A model generated the notes under the pieces. The model saw nothing but the letters and a program-made list of their open reading frames with translations. It was not told the origin of the DNA and searched no databases. The translations under genes and the position numbers were made by a program. Below are positions 43,670-53,141 of a stretch of DNA of 64,000 nucleotides, in pieces. Origin of the DNA: Echinicola marina (GTDB taxonomy: Bacteria; Bacteroidota; Bacteroidia; Cytophagales; Cyclobacteriaceae); assembly GCF_020463795.1 (NCBI RefSeq), contig NZ_CP080025.1, positions 4,709,501 through 4,773,500 on the forward strand. Direction: 5' to 3'. The number at the start of each line of letters is the position of its first letter. Positions within the stretch are counted from its first letter, which is position 1.

Positions 43670-45085
43670 ATGAAAATTCTTCTTACAGGTGCCACAGGAT
43701 ATATTGGGAAGAGAATCCTCCCCTCATTGGTCTATAGTGGACATCATGTAGTATGTTGCGTTAGAGACAAAAATCGCTTTACATACCCAAAGGCTTTTGA
43801 GCAGCAAGTAGAAGTGGTGGAAGCCGATTTTTTGGATAAAAACTCTCTTCAATCCATCCCTAAGGATATTGATGGAGCTTATTACCTTGTCCATTCCATG
43901 TCCACTTCGGAAGATTTTAGTGAACTGGAATTTTACTCAGCCAAAAACTTTAGGACTTATCTAAACACAAGTCAAGTCAAACATATTATCTATTTGGGCG
44001 GCATTATTAATAATCAAGTACTTTCTAAACATTTATTATCCCGCAGAGCTGTAGAAGACGAACTGGCCAAAGGAAAATACCATTTTACCGCTTTGAGAGC
44101 GGGAATTATTATTGGCTCAGGAAGTGCCTCTTTTGAGATCATTAGGGATTTAGTGGAAAAACTACCTTTGATGATCGCACCAAAATGGCTGGCCACAAAA
44201 TGTCAACCCATAGCTATAAGAAATGTAATTAGCTTTTTAAGTTTTTCCTTGTTTAATCCTAAGACTTATGACCAGCATTTTGATATTGGCGGACCTGATA
44301 TTCTTACTTATAAGGAAATGCTCCTGGGCTACGCTGCCAATAGAGGACTCAAGAGAAAAATATGGATTGTGCCCGTAATGACTCCACGCTTGTCTTCCTA
44401 TTGGTTGTTTTTTGTTACCAGCACCTCTTATAAACTAGCTGTTTCCTTGGTGGACAGCATGAAGGTCGAAGTCGTCTGTAAACCCAACACCCTTGCTGAA
44501 GAACTTGGCATTGTCACTATGGATTACCAGACAGCGCTAAGCAAGGCATTCACAAAAATCGATTCGAACGAAGTAATTTCAAGTTGGAAGGACTCCCTTA
44601 TCAGTGGCCGTTTTGATCATGGCATTTCTGAATTCATCAATGTACCACAATTCGGCTGCATGATAGACCGCAGGACAATCCCTGTAGAAAATGAAGAAAA
44701 ATGCTTAGAAAAAATATGGCAAATCGGTGGAGATACTGGATGGTACTATGCCAATTGGCTTTGGAAACTGCGTGGATTTCTCGACAAACTCTCTGGAGGT
44801 GTAGGACTAAGGCGAGGGCGTACCCACGTTCATACGATCAATAATGGAGATGCAGTGGACTTTTGGCGTGTTCTTTATGCACAAAGAGAAGAGAAAAGAT
44901 TGCTACTATATGCCGAAATGAAAGTTCCTGGAGATGCCTGGTTAGAGTTCAAAATTGACAATCATACTTTGATACAAACCGCTACATTTAGACCAAAGGG
45001 GCTATGGGGAAGGATCTATTGGTATACAGTCCTACCCTTTCATGGGGCTCTTTTTGGGGGAATGATCAGGAAATTGGCCAGTTAA
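43670..45085 (+). CDS. NAD(P)-binding SDR protein with C-terminal DUF2867 domain
   Basis: This 471-residue protein has an atypical-SDR Rossmann domain from residue 1 (LLTGATGYIGKR, with G7, G10 and G13) to about 270. A DUF2867 domain follows from about 320 to the end (GGDTGWYYANWLWKLRGFLDKLSGG; DFWRVL; AEMKVPGDAWLEF; FRPKGLWGRIYWYTVLPFHG). Proteins with this fusion are common but their substrates are unknown; relatives include NmrA-like and UDP-sugar epimerase-like enzymes. It appears to be transcribed alone, with about 130 bases to the gene before. Confidence 0.85.
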   Translation: MKILLTGATGYIGKRILPSLVYSGHHVVCCVRDKNRFTYPKAFEQQVEVVEADFLDKNSLQSIPKDIDGAYYLVHSMSTSEDFSELEFYSAKNFRTYLNTSQVKHIIYLGGIINNQVLSKHLLSRRAVEDELAKGKYHFTALRAGIIIGSGSASFEIIRDLVEKLPLMIAPKWLATKCQPIAIRNVISFLSFSLFNPKTYDQHFDIGGPDILTYKEMLLGYAANRGLKRKIWIVPVMTPRLSSYWLFFVTSTSYKLAVSLVDSMKVEVVCKPNTLAEELGIVTMDYQTALSKAFTKIDSNEVISSWKDSLISGRFDHGISEFINVPQFGCMIDRRTIPVENEEKCLEKIWQIGGDTGWYYANWLWKLRGFLDKLSGGVGLRRGRTHVHTINNGDAVDFWRVLYAQREEKRLLLYAEMKVPGDAWLEFKIDNHTLIQTATFRPKGLWGRIYWYTVLPFHGALFGGMIRKLAS

Positions 45086-45309
45086 TATACTGAAGACGTT
45101 TCGCAGTTAAGAATCTCTTCTTAGTTGGATTATACGCATTATTTTTTCTGAATTCACTCAATTCATCTAAATTATGGATGGGGCCACTCCTGCCTTCCTC
45201 TATCAATAAATCCCCTTGGATGATTTCAAATTGATTTTAATAAAATCATCAAAACAAATACCTTTAATCGGCCTTGCCATCCTTCATTTTCTCTAAAACT
45301 CCGAGCTAT

Positions 45310-45342
45310 AAAAAAAGCTGTTGAAATCCTATTCCAACAGCT
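45310..45342 (-). terminator. Terminator of the acyltransferase pair
   Basis: On the minus strand, an 8-bp stem (AGCTGTTG / CAACAGCT) with an 11-nt loop is followed by a run of T residues, 26 bases after the stop. Confidence 0.8.
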
Positions 45343-45367
45343 ATTATAGTATAATTCATCAAAACGA

Positions 45368-46324
45368 TCAATCCTCTACCTTTTTATCTAGAAACTTATC
45401 TCGTTCATAGGTTTCTATATGACGTTGTTTCTTGGTTTCATAAATATCTTTTAAAGTAATCATGATACCTGTCTCTTCTACTGCACCAAACTCATCGTTC
45501 ATGGCCGTGCCAAAAGTCTTCATACTCGGTGAAAGGTTCATATAAGTATTGATCAATGGGGGAATATTTTCTCCCAAAGCCCTCACTCTTGTGTTGAGTA
45601 TTTTATATCCTTCCTTATAATCTTTTCCTTCAAAGAGCTCCTTAAAACCCCTCACATCCGTTTTATAAGGCAAGGCACTGATAGGTGTCACCAAATGCTC
45701 GTTATCCGGAAAATAATGATTCATAAAATATAGGAGTAGATCTCTGGCCTCCGCATTGAAATGAGGAAACATGGTTACCTTGCCAAAAAGATATTCAACA
45801 TCTGGGTTCAGTACCACTACAGCCCCGAGTCCATCCCAAAGATTATCCAAGGAAAAAACCCCTTTTCGATTATCCTTTCTTGGCTGGTATTTAGGCTGAA
45901 CAAAAGACCTGCCCAGCTCAATAGTTTTTGGTAAATAGTCGTTCTTAAATTTATCGGTGAATTTAAATAAATGGGCGGTGGAAAGATTCACTTCACCGTA
46001 TTCATTTTCTCCGGCATGTTTACATTTGATCAAGCGATATCCAGCAATGATCTCTTCCTCTTCCGGATTCCAGGCGATCAATTGTTCATAGCAATTTTCA
46101 CAGGTGTCATTTTTATCGATATCCAAAGGCAATCCTGTTCCTCCTCCAGCACCTCTAAAGGTAAGCTCCCTAAGTCGTCCGATTTCCCGCATTACATTGG
46201 GGGAATTATGGTGATTTATTAAGTATACCTGATTATCACCATTATTGGTATGGCGTAAAAATCTCTCGGGTGTCAACTCCCTCTTTAAAATTTCCTTATC
46301 TACAGGCGCTATTATCTCTTGCAT
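45368..46324 (-). CDS. GNAT-type N-acyltransferase, GlsB/OlsB-like
   Basis: This 318-residue protein matches the hemolysin-like Acetyltransf_5/OlsB family: REIGRLRELTFRGAGGGTG near 46, EEEIIAGYRLIKC near 91, and KTIELGRSFVQPKYQP near 134. In Bacteroides, glsB and glsA encode the N- and O-acyltransferases that make glycine lipids; in Proteobacteria the counterparts make ornithine lipids. Here a PlsC-type acyltransferase gene lies 6 bases upstream on the same strand, which reproduces that pair. The amino-acid headgroup is inferred, not shown. Confidence 0.8.
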   Translation of the reverse strand: MQEIIAPVDKEILKRELTPERFLRHTNNGDNQVYLINHHNSPNVMREIGRLRELTFRGAGGGTGLPLDIDKNDTCENCYEQLIAWNPEEEEIIAGYRLIKCKHAGENEYGEVNLSTAHLFKFTDKFKNDYLPKTIELGRSFVQPKYQPRKDNRKGVFSLDNLWDGLGAVVVLNPDVEYLFGKVTMFPHFNAEARDLLLYFMNHYFPDNEHLVTPISALPYKTDVRGFKELFEGKDYKEGYKILNTRVRALGENIPPLINTYMNLSPSMKTFGTAMNDEFGAVEETGIMITLKDIYETKKQRHIETYERDKFLDKKVED

Positions 46325-46330
46325 AAAAAC

Positions 46331-47158
46331 TTAACTTTCTGTGGCTATGGAGTAAACGGTATTTTTCAGCTCCTCTGCCCAGTACTTTTCACTTTTAGAA
46401 TCATCAAAATACTTGTAAGAAATCGGTTTTCCTACATGTATAGTTACTTTTTTGTTCTTTTGACCAAACATTTCATCGGCCAAATAGAGCATCTCAATAT
46501 TTGCTTTGACCCCCAACTTTTTCCTGATCAGGGCCAGGTTATAAAAAAAAGACGAATTTTCCCCCTCTATATAAACGGGAACAATATCTTTTTTATATTT
46601 CTTTGCTTTGGCAATAAAGCTTTTCTTCCATTCCAAATCCTTGATTTCTCCCCCTTGCTTTCTGGATACCAGCCCAGCAGGAAAGACCAGCACCGCTTCT
46701 TTTCCACCATAGGTTTCCTCTATCAACCTTGCCGCTGATCTTCCATGTGCTCCGTGTTTATTAACTGGCACAAAAAGCGGTTCAAAATTTTTGATATTGG
46801 TCAATATATCGTTTACCAAAAACCGCAAATCCTCACGGTATTTCCCTAAAGCATACATGAAAGCAATACCATCCAAACCTCCCAAAGGGTGGTTGGAAGC
46901 AAATATTACGCTGTCTTTCAATGGAATATTTTCAGCTCCTTTAAGCTCAATCTTCACCCCAAATTCATCTATCAGCCCATTCACAAAATCCAAGCCCTGA
47001 AGATGACCTAGCTTGCCCATGATCTGATTGATTTCATCTTCATGGGCTATTCTTCGGATATAACTAAGTACAAAACCAGGAATCCACTTCAAAAGCGCCG
47101 GATTCTTGTCCTTAATTACTTTCCTTATTTCTATAAATTTATTTTCTGCCTCCTTCAA
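46331..47158 (-). CDS. PlsC-type O-acyltransferase, GlsA-like
   Basis: This 275-residue lysophospholipid-acyltransferase homologue has catalytic motif SNHPLGGLDG (H90, D96) and the second motif LFVPVNKHGAHGRSAARL. FPAGLVSRKQ is the FPEG-like motif III. The histidine and aspartate are five residues apart, one more than the canonical NHX4D. It has no transmembrane helix and probably acts at the inner membrane surface. It is the first gene of the pair with the GNAT-type acyltransferase and likely O-acylates the N-acyl amino acid made by that enzyme. Confidence 0.82.
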   Translation of the reverse strand: MKEAENKFIEIRKVIKDKNPALLKWIPGFVLSYIRRIAHEDEINQIMGKLGHLQGLDFVNGLIDEFGVKIELKGAENIPLKDSVIFASNHPLGGLDGIAFMYALGKYREDLRFLVNDILTNIKNFEPLFVPVNKHGAHGRSAARLIEETYGGKEAVLVFPAGLVSRKQGGEIKDLEWKKSFIAKAKKYKKDIVPVYIEGENSSFFYNLALIRKKLGVKANIEMLYLADEMFGQKNKKVTIHVGKPISYKYFDDSKSEKYWAEELKNTVYSIATES

Positions 47159-47202
47159 CTGTGGATATTAAAATTTGACCAAAACTCTCCGCCAAACCTC
47201 AC

Positions 47203-47210
47203 CAAACTTA
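47203..47210 (-). promoter_or_regulatory. Possible -7 promoter element (TAAGTTTG) of the acyltransferase pair
   Basis: This is an exact TAnnTTTG match on the minus strand, 44 bases before the ATG of the GlsA-like gene. No -33 TTTG lies at the right distance. Confidence 0.35.
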
Positions 47211-47356
47211 AAGATTTGATAGACAGATTTATGCGGATTCACAAGGTGATTAAATGATCTTATTTGACGCCCATTGTTTAGGCTTCAAAAGCTAAAAATA
47301 CAAAAAATTCACAAAGGGACACTTAAAAATTAATGCTTACCGACCTATTAGTCCAC

Positions 47357-48184
47357 TTATTCTATCGTTATTGTTTCTGTTACCACAGGGCCAACCATAA
47401 AATATCCCAAAGCAGCTTTCTCTCCCTCAAGCAATTGGATATTGCTTGGCGGATTTTCGGGCAAGGGACTAAAAAGCCCTCCATCATTAAAAAGAAAACC
47501 CTGGAGGCTTTCTAGAAAATCATAGGCATCCTTATTTAACCTATAAAATGAAATCCTTGCCACATCCCCCTTTCTAAAAACTATATTGTCAATATCAAAA
47601 CCATCTTCCAGCGCATCCGAGCCAAAGGTATCATCAAAAAGCAGGTAATCACCCCTCCTATTTAGCAAGGTGTCATTGCGGATTACTTTTATCCTGTAAT
47701 AATTATTTTCCTCAAAAGGGACTTTTCCATGCAATGTGATATAATATCCCTCATCCCTGACCAAATTACCTTCCTTAAAAGAATAGCTCAAACTATCTAT
47801 CTTTGGCGATTCCAGCAATGTGCCTTTAGACACATAATGTTCGTTCCCGAGCTTTACATGTAATGAATAATTTTGTCCTTGCCTTCCTGCGACATTGGTT
47901 TGGGGAAGGTACTTTAGAGAACTGTTCACAAATTGAAAATCATACCTTATTTGTCTGTCTTCATGAACAATGTACACTTCAGCATTTTCAATGGCTTTAA
48001 ATCCTGTAGAATCATAATAATTACGGCTTCTACTTATTATTACCTCATTAAGTCCCCTGTTATCAGTCCAACTCCCCTCTATTACTGTTTGGAATGGCGC
48101 AGACTGCAATACAGGCCTCACCTCTTCCAAACAAGCACTGAGAAAAAGCATCATGAGAATGGTTCCATACTTCAAGAATTTCAT
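47357..48184 (-). CDS. DUF4249 lipoprotein
   Basis: The protein has 275 residues from the ATG at 48184; the longer frame would need a TTG at 48199 and overlap the upstream gene. The signal peptide ends in LSAC (lipid Cys18). The rest is a beta-sandwich-like DUF4249 protein: FQTVIEGSWTDNRGLNEVIISRSRNY, then ENAEVYIVHED. DUF4249 proteins occur with TonB-dependent receptors and are thought to be surface partners, comparable to SusD, although no ligand has been established. The receptor gene ends 4 bases upstream, so the two are translationally linked. Confidence 0.88.
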   Translation of the reverse strand: MKFLKYGTILMMLFLSACLEEVRPVLQSAPFQTVIEGSWTDNRGLNEVIISRSRNYYDSTGFKAIENAEVYIVHEDRQIRYDFQFVNSSLKYLPQTNVAGRQGQNYSLHVKLGNEHYVSKGTLLESPKIDSLSYSFKEGNLVRDEGYYITLHGKVPFEENNYYRIKVIRNDTLLNRRGDYLLFDDTFGSDALEDGFDIDNIVFRKGDVARISFYRLNKDAYDFLESLQGFLFNDGGLFSPLPENPPSNIQLLEGEKAALGYFMVGPVVTETITIE

Positions 48185-48188
48185 AAGT

Positions 48189-50618
48189 TTAAAATTCAAA
48201 ATTATAGGATATCGATGGCATTACTGTAAATAAATACGTCATCACCACTCCAGGTCTTTTAGAAAATATTTCATCACCTGGAGAAGATTGGTACCTCACA
48301 TCATTATTGATGATGTCTGTAAACTGATATAAATAGGGATTTTTTCGTGCATAGAGATTATAGATGCTAAAACTCCAGCTGCCTTTCCATTTTTTGCCTT
48401 TGTCTCTATTTTTCCATGTAATAGCTGCATCCATACGGTGATAGTCAGGAAACCTGTCTTCATTTCTTCTGGGGCCGTACAGCGGAATCTCTTGGCTGTC
48501 CATTGCATAAGCCCCCACGGGAAAGCTTACTGCTTGACCAGTAGAATATATAAATGTAATATTGGCCAGCAATCTAGGATTAAATATGCGCTGAACCACC
48601 AAACTTATATCATGAGGTCTGTCGTATCGTGGATTATAGGCTTCGTCCAAACTAATACCTGACACCTTTCTATAAGTCCTCGAATAAGTATAGCTGAGCC
48701 AACCAGTAAAGCTTCCTGATATTTTCTCCAGCATAAATTCAGCTCCATAAGACCATGCCTTACCTTTTAATAATTCCCCTTCAATATTATCAGTAAACAA
48801 TAGATCAGCTCCCGGCTTCGCGTCTACGATATTGTCATAATCCTTATAATAAGCTTCCACAGAAAAGTCCCAAGCCTGCGCTCCAAATGACTTAAATAGG
48901 CCAACAGCATATTGATCAACCCTTTGTGGATCTATATATCGATTTGACAGCACCCACCTGTCTATGGGCAGACCTGCTGAATTGTTCGCTGCTACCTGTA
49001 AATACTGGTAGTTCCTGTTATAGGCTGCCTTCACTGAAAGTTGCTCATCAACCTTAAACCTAAAAGATAATCGTGGTTCCAAGCCCAGATAAGCCTTCAT
49101 TTTCCTAAAAGGCTTATAAAAGACGGTATCCATTATAGCTTCTTCTTCACTGCTTGGATCATCTTTATAAATATACTCCACTCCTTTTCCTATTTGATTA
49201 TAAGCACTTAACCTTAAACCCGCTTCCACTTTCAACTTTTCTCCGAAATTAAAATCTCCGGAAACAAATCCATCATATTGCAAAGCATTAACAGGGTTAG
49301 TGACTACGGCCTCCAGACTACTCTCTGGATCAACCTCCATTTCTAATGGAAAAAAATGATAGTACCTATTTTGTACTCCAGCCTCCAAATTCACTCCTTC
49401 ATCTACTATCCAATTCATGCTTCCTTTTACCCCAGCCTCTGAAAGCAGGTTCTGCCAAGTAAAGCCATCCTCCTCATCTTCAATATGCAAATCATAGCCA
49501 TATTGTGAATAATATCCGTTGACTTCCAAAAACAGATTATCCTTGATAATATGATTCCAATTAAGGCTATTGATCCAATTTTTCCAGCCAAAGGCAAACA
49601 GTTTATCCACCTCCAAATAATCATTTCCTAAAAACGTGGTAAAGGTGATTCTATCTTGGCTTCCTGCTCTAAATTCAAACTTACCTCCCAAATCATAAAA
49701 GTATAGTAGGTTATTTTTAATCTCTTCATTTCCAAAAGCCTTCAAAAACAAATCAGCATATGTTCTTCTAGCTGAAAGCACAAAGGAAGATTGTTCAGAA
49801 AATAATGGGCCATCCAAACTCAACTTGGAACTGATCGTCCCTATACCGCCCTCTCCATGAATCCTGTCTGTCCTGCCAGTTTTCATCTTCACATCTACTA
49901 CTGACGACAATCTTCCTCCAAGCCTTGCAGGTATGTTGCCCCGATAAAGATCCACGCTTTCCAGCGCATCAGGATTAAATACTGAAAAGAAGCCAAAGAA
50001 GTGCGAAGGATTATATACTGGAGCCCCATCAAGTTGTATCAGGTTTTGGTCCGCTGAACCACCCCTTACAAATAATCCCGTCGTGCCTTCACCTGCCGTC
50101 TGTATCCCTGGCAATAACTGCAGGCTTCTCAATACATCCACCTCCCCAAATAGTGATGGGATGTTTTTCAAAGTACTGATGGGTAGGCTGTTTCTTCCCA
50201 TTGTCACGCTTTCCACAGGGGAGATTTCCGTATTCCCTTCTATAACCACTTCATCTAAATGCTGTAATAATTCCCTCAACTCCAAGTTCAATTCATTCCT
50301 TGCACTCACACTGTCCATTACAATATGCTTCGATTCATAGCCAACAAAAGTTACCACCAAGGTTTTTGGCAATTGAAAAGCGGCTATTTCAAAAACACCA
50401 TCTTTATCACTTACCACTGCATTCGTTTCTTCACCTTCCCAAAAAACTGACGCTCCAGGCAGTGCTTCTCCTGTTTTTTCTTCCTTTATCTGTCCACTTA
50501 TTTTCCTGCCTGCTTGGCCTTTGCCTGTAATAGGACTCAAATATGCCAGCCAAAAAATCACCAGGCAAAATGAAAAAGACTTTATATGGATACGCTTGTT
50601 TATGCTATCGGGGTACAT
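48189..50618 (-). CDS. TonB-dependent receptor with carboxypeptidase-regulatory-like domain
   Basis: This 809-residue outer-membrane protein has a long signal region (residues 1-36, ending GKGQA). A CarboxypepD_reg-like domain follows at about 38-120 (KISGQIKEEKTGEALPGASV; VTFVGYESK). The plug domain is near 125-240 (GLFVRGGSADQNLIQLDGAPVYNP, SVDLYRGNIPARLGGRLSSVVDV) and then a 22-strand barrel ends in aromatic YNFEF. With the DUF4249 lipoprotein downstream it forms a ligand-uptake pair. The ligand is not a PUL-type glycan by context, since no glycoside hydrolase lies beside it. No anti-sigma/ECF pair is adjacent. Confidence 0.92.
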   Translation of the reverse strand: MYPDSINKRIHIKSFSFCLVIFWLAYLSPITGKGQAGRKISGQIKEEKTGEALPGASVFWEGEETNAVVSDKDGVFEIAAFQLPKTLVVTFVGYESKHIVMDSVSARNELNLELRELLQHLDEVVIEGNTEISPVESVTMGRNSLPISTLKNIPSLFGEVDVLRSLQLLPGIQTAGEGTTGLFVRGGSADQNLIQLDGAPVYNPSHFFGFFSVFNPDALESVDLYRGNIPARLGGRLSSVVDVKMKTGRTDRIHGEGGIGTISSKLSLDGPLFSEQSSFVLSARRTYADLFLKAFGNEEIKNNLLYFYDLGGKFEFRAGSQDRITFTTFLGNDYLEVDKLFAFGWKNWINSLNWNHIIKDNLFLEVNGYYSQYGYDLHIEDEEDGFTWQNLLSEAGVKGSMNWIVDEGVNLEAGVQNRYYHFFPLEMEVDPESSLEAVVTNPVNALQYDGFVSGDFNFGEKLKVEAGLRLSAYNQIGKGVEYIYKDDPSSEEEAIMDTVFYKPFRKMKAYLGLEPRLSFRFKVDEQLSVKAAYNRNYQYLQVAANNSAGLPIDRWVLSNRYIDPQRVDQYAVGLFKSFGAQAWDFSVEAYYKDYDNIVDAKPGADLLFTDNIEGELLKGKAWSYGAEFMLEKISGSFTGWLSYTYSRTYRKVSGISLDEAYNPRYDRPHDISLVVQRIFNPRLLANITFIYSTGQAVSFPVGAYAMDSQEIPLYGPRRNEDRFPDYHRMDAAITWKNRDKGKKWKGSWSFSIYNLYARKNPYLYQFTDIINNDVRYQSSPGDEIFSKRPGVVMTYLFTVMPSISYNFEF

Positions 50619-50819
50619 GGGTAATCAAAATCCTTTAACTTTTAATCCTTCTGCCTGAAAACAAAATTTTGAATTAAGATAGTATTTTTTTTATGATAAC
50701 TATGCTAGTAAGTTTACTATTAACCATTTACCCAGATATACATACTTGACATAGCTCATGTACCGTAATAATTTTATGAGCATTGTTTCGTTTTGATTTA
50801 AAATTCCTAATTTCAAGGC

Positions 50820-51785
50820 ATGATTTGGGCGTATCCTAATGTTTCTTTATTGAGTATTCTAGCGGTGATTTTCTCTCTGCTCTATGCGGTATATTTGTAC
50901 CGGTTTTATATTATCAATAAAAAGTTAAAGGTTAAAACTCACCGGCTTTTTCTGAAAATGGGCCTGAGGGTACTTTATTTTCTTTTGTTTTTGGTGGCCT
51001 TGGCGGGCCCTTCTGTGGGAAATGCCACTAAGGAAATCAAACAAGAAGGCAAGGATATCTTCATTGCAATTGATCTTTCCCAATCCATGAACGCCCAAGA
51101 TATAGGTCCTTCACGACTGCAAAGGGTGAAATTTGAGCTAAAAAACCTTGTTAAAAATTTCAGTACCGACCGCATCGGACTGATCATATTCAGTTCAGAA
51201 GCCTTTGTACAATGCCCCTTGACCTTTGATCAAAATGTATTGCAGCTCCATCTGGATGGCTTGCATACCAATTTGGTACCTAACTACGGAACGGATATTG
51301 CGGCCCCGCTGACCCTTGCCATTCAAAAGTTCAAAACAGACGAAAACCAAGATCCAAAGTCAAAATCCATTGTATTGATCAGTGATGGAGAAAACTTTGG
51401 TGATAACCTCAACGCCATCATTGATAATATGAAGGAGGAAGGCATCAGGGTTTTTAGTCTTGGTGTGGGTACAGAAAAAGGAAGTACTATCCCTAAGGGA
51501 AATGGCATCATCATGGACAAAAACTCCAATGGACCGGCCATCAGTAAGCTCTCCAGTAATACTTTGAAAAGAATTGCCAGCGAAACCAATGGCCAATATT
51601 TTGAGATAAGTGATGATGCACAGGAAATTCCACAATTGATTACTACTATTGAAAAGGTAGAGGGTACTGTAACTGGATCCAGAACTGTAGAAGCCTCCGC
51701 CAATAAATACTTCTATTTCCTATTAGCGGCTTTAGGCCTTGCCTTGTTGGACATGATATTGCCGCTTAGGACAATCAGTATGTAA
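50820..51785 (+). CDS. VWA-domain membrane protein, BatA/BatB-like
   Basis: This 321-residue protein has two N-terminal helices (about 8-27 and 46-63), a von Willebrand A domain with the complete MIDAS motif DLSQSM (D85, S87, S89) followed by RIGLIIFSSEAFVQCPLT and ISDGENFGDN, and a C-terminal helix (about 298-316). This is the Bat (Bacteroides aerotolerance) layout. It is the first gene of a three-gene run with two TPR-type genes. BatA and BatB are very alike, and only one copy is present, so I leave the letter open. Confidence 0.85.
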   Translation: MIWAYPNVSLLSILAVIFSLLYAVYLYRFYIINKKLKVKTHRLFLKMGLRVLYFLLFLVALAGPSVGNATKEIKQEGKDIFIAIDLSQSMNAQDIGPSRLQRVKFELKNLVKNFSTDRIGLIIFSSEAFVQCPLTFDQNVLQLHLDGLHTNLVPNYGTDIAAPLTLAIQKFKTDENQDPKSKSIVLISDGENFGDNLNAIIDNMKEEGIRVFSLGVGTEKGSTIPKGNGIIMDKNSNGPAISKLSSNTLKRIASETNGQYFEISDDAQEIPQLITTIEKVEGTVTGSRTVEASANKYFYFLLAALGLALLDMILPLRTISM

Positions 51786-51804
51786 ATAGAGATGCCTTTG
51801 AACT

Positions 51805-52458
51805 ATGAATAAGATTATTCTGACCACGCTTTTATTGATTCCTTCATCTTGGAGCCAAATTTCGGATAGAAATAAGGCCATTGATAGTGCTGCTGAACAA
51901 TATGGCAAGGCAGCTTATGAAGAATCTGTGCGTCAGCACCTGAACTTGCTCAATGAATTTGGCATTACTGCTGAGGAAGCTAATTTTGACTTAGCCTTGA
52001 GCTACCAATTCAATGAGCAGCAAGAAGAAGCCCAAAGAAAATTCTTGGAACTGAGCGCGGCCAGAAACAAGGCCATTGCCTCTTCCTCAGCCAATCAAAA
52101 TGGTGTTTTACACGGCAGAAGTGAAAAGTACCAAGAAGCGCTCCAAGCCTTTAAAACTGCCTTGATCAAAGATCCCAACAACGACATAGCCCGTTATAAT
52201 TATGAGTTGTTGGCCAGATGGCTGGAAAAAAATGAAGACCAGCAAAAAGACCAAGAGCAGAATGAAAACCAAGACCAAAAGGAACCATCCAATTATGCCA
52301 AGCGCATGAAAGCACAAGCGGATAAGCTGGTGGATCAATTCAAGTTCCAAGAAGCATTGGATGTGATGAACAAGGCTTTGGAAATCGATGAAACTGTTTC
52401 TCACTATCAGGAGTTTATTAAGAACTTAGGAGACATTAATGAAATCAATGAAAATTAA
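51805..52458 (+). CDS. TPR protein, BatC-like
   Basis: This 217-residue protein has a signal peptide (about 1-16) and TPR-type helices: IDSAAEQYGKAAYEESVRQHLNLL, ALSYQFNEQQEEAQRKFLELSA, YQEALQAFKTALIKDPNNDIARYNYELL. A polar Glu/Gln/Lys linker (about 140-155) leads to a last TPR (FQEALDVMNKALEIDE). BatC-type proteins are periplasmic scaffolds for the VWA proteins. It lies 19 bases after the VWA gene and its 3' end overlaps the next ORF by 20 bases. Confidence 0.75.
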   Translation: MNKIILTTLLLIPSSWSQISDRNKAIDSAAEQYGKAAYEESVRQHLNLLNEFGITAEEANFDLALSYQFNEQQEEAQRKFLELSAARNKAIASSSANQNGVLHGRSEKYQEALQAFKTALIKDPNNDIARYNYELLARWLEKNEDQQKDQEQNENQDQKEPSNYAKRMKAQADKLVDQFKFQEALDVMNKALEIDETVSHYQEFIKNLGDINEINEN

Positions 52459-53104
52459 AATAATTTGTTTTTCCATTGGAATGCTGATTTTCAACCTGAC
52501 TGCAGCAACAGTGCAGGCCCAGACAGCCATGGCCTATTTTAACCAAGCCGCCAAGCAATATGTCAATACGGATTATGCCAAACTAGGAGAAATATTACAA
52601 GAAGGCCTACAAAAATTCCCCAATGATCCCAAGCTCAACGCCCTGAAAGAAAAACTGCAAGAAGATCAGGAAAAAGAAAACCAGGATCAAAAAGAGCAGG
52701 ACAAAGAGCAACAGCAAAATCAACAAAACCAAGATCAGCAACAACAAGGGGACCAAAATCAAGAACAACAGGACCAGCAGCAGCAGGAAAAAGAATCCAA
52801 GGACGGCAAAGGTGAAGAGCAAACCCAAGAAGATGGTGCTGAAGAATCCGAAAAAATGGATGAAAAACGGGGAGAAAAATCCAATCGCCAAGAAGCCTCC
52901 GATGAAAAATCAACGCAAGAGAGTGACCTGAGCGAAAGAGAAAAAGCCATGGAAGAACTCCGACAGAAATTACAACAGATGAATATTTCACCAGAACAGG
53001 CAGAACAAATATTGGATGCGATGAACAATGCAGAGATGCAGTACATACAGCAAACCAAGAAAAAGGCCACCAAAAGACCTGACAAAAATCTTCCTGACTG
53101 GTAA
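52439..53104 (+). CDS. TPR-like exported protein with long Gln/Glu/Asp-rich segment
   Basis: This 221-residue protein has a signal peptide (about 4-28, ending VQAQ) and a short TPR region (YFNQAAKQYVNTDYAKLGEILQEGLQKFPNDPKLNAL). A low-complexity stretch of about 75 residues follows, almost only Q, E, D, K and N (about 78-150). A C-terminal helical part (REKAMEELRQKLQQMNISPEQAEQILDAM) and a basic end complete it. The ATG at 52439 is chosen over 52448 because AGGAG lies 6 bases upstream. Proteins like it close many Bat operons. Translation is coupled by overlap with the preceding gene. Confidence 0.75.
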   Translation: MKSMKIKIICFSIGMLIFNLTAATVQAQTAMAYFNQAAKQYVNTDYAKLGEILQEGLQKFPNDPKLNALKEKLQEDQEKENQDQKEQDKEQQQNQQNQDQQQQGDQNQEQQDQQQQEKESKDGKGEEQTQEDGAEESEKMDEKRGEKSNRQEASDEKSTQESDLSEREKAMEELRQKLQQMNISPEQAEQILDAMNNAEMQYIQQTKKKATKRPDKNLPDW

Positions 53105-53141
53105 TCGATAAATTTCTATCACCTTTTAACCATAAGCCCAA

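Noticed and set aside
48185-48199. TTG start giving an overlap of the DUF4249 gene with the receptor gene
   Set aside because: The ATG at 48184 directly precedes the lipoprotein signal, while the TTG adds five residues and no signal feature.
52607-53141. Several antisense ORFs of 90-168 codons
   Set aside because: They mirror the CAA/CAG/GAA-rich segment of the TPR-like gene, which lacks stops on the other strand. Their Leu/Phe/Val-rich composition is a by-product.
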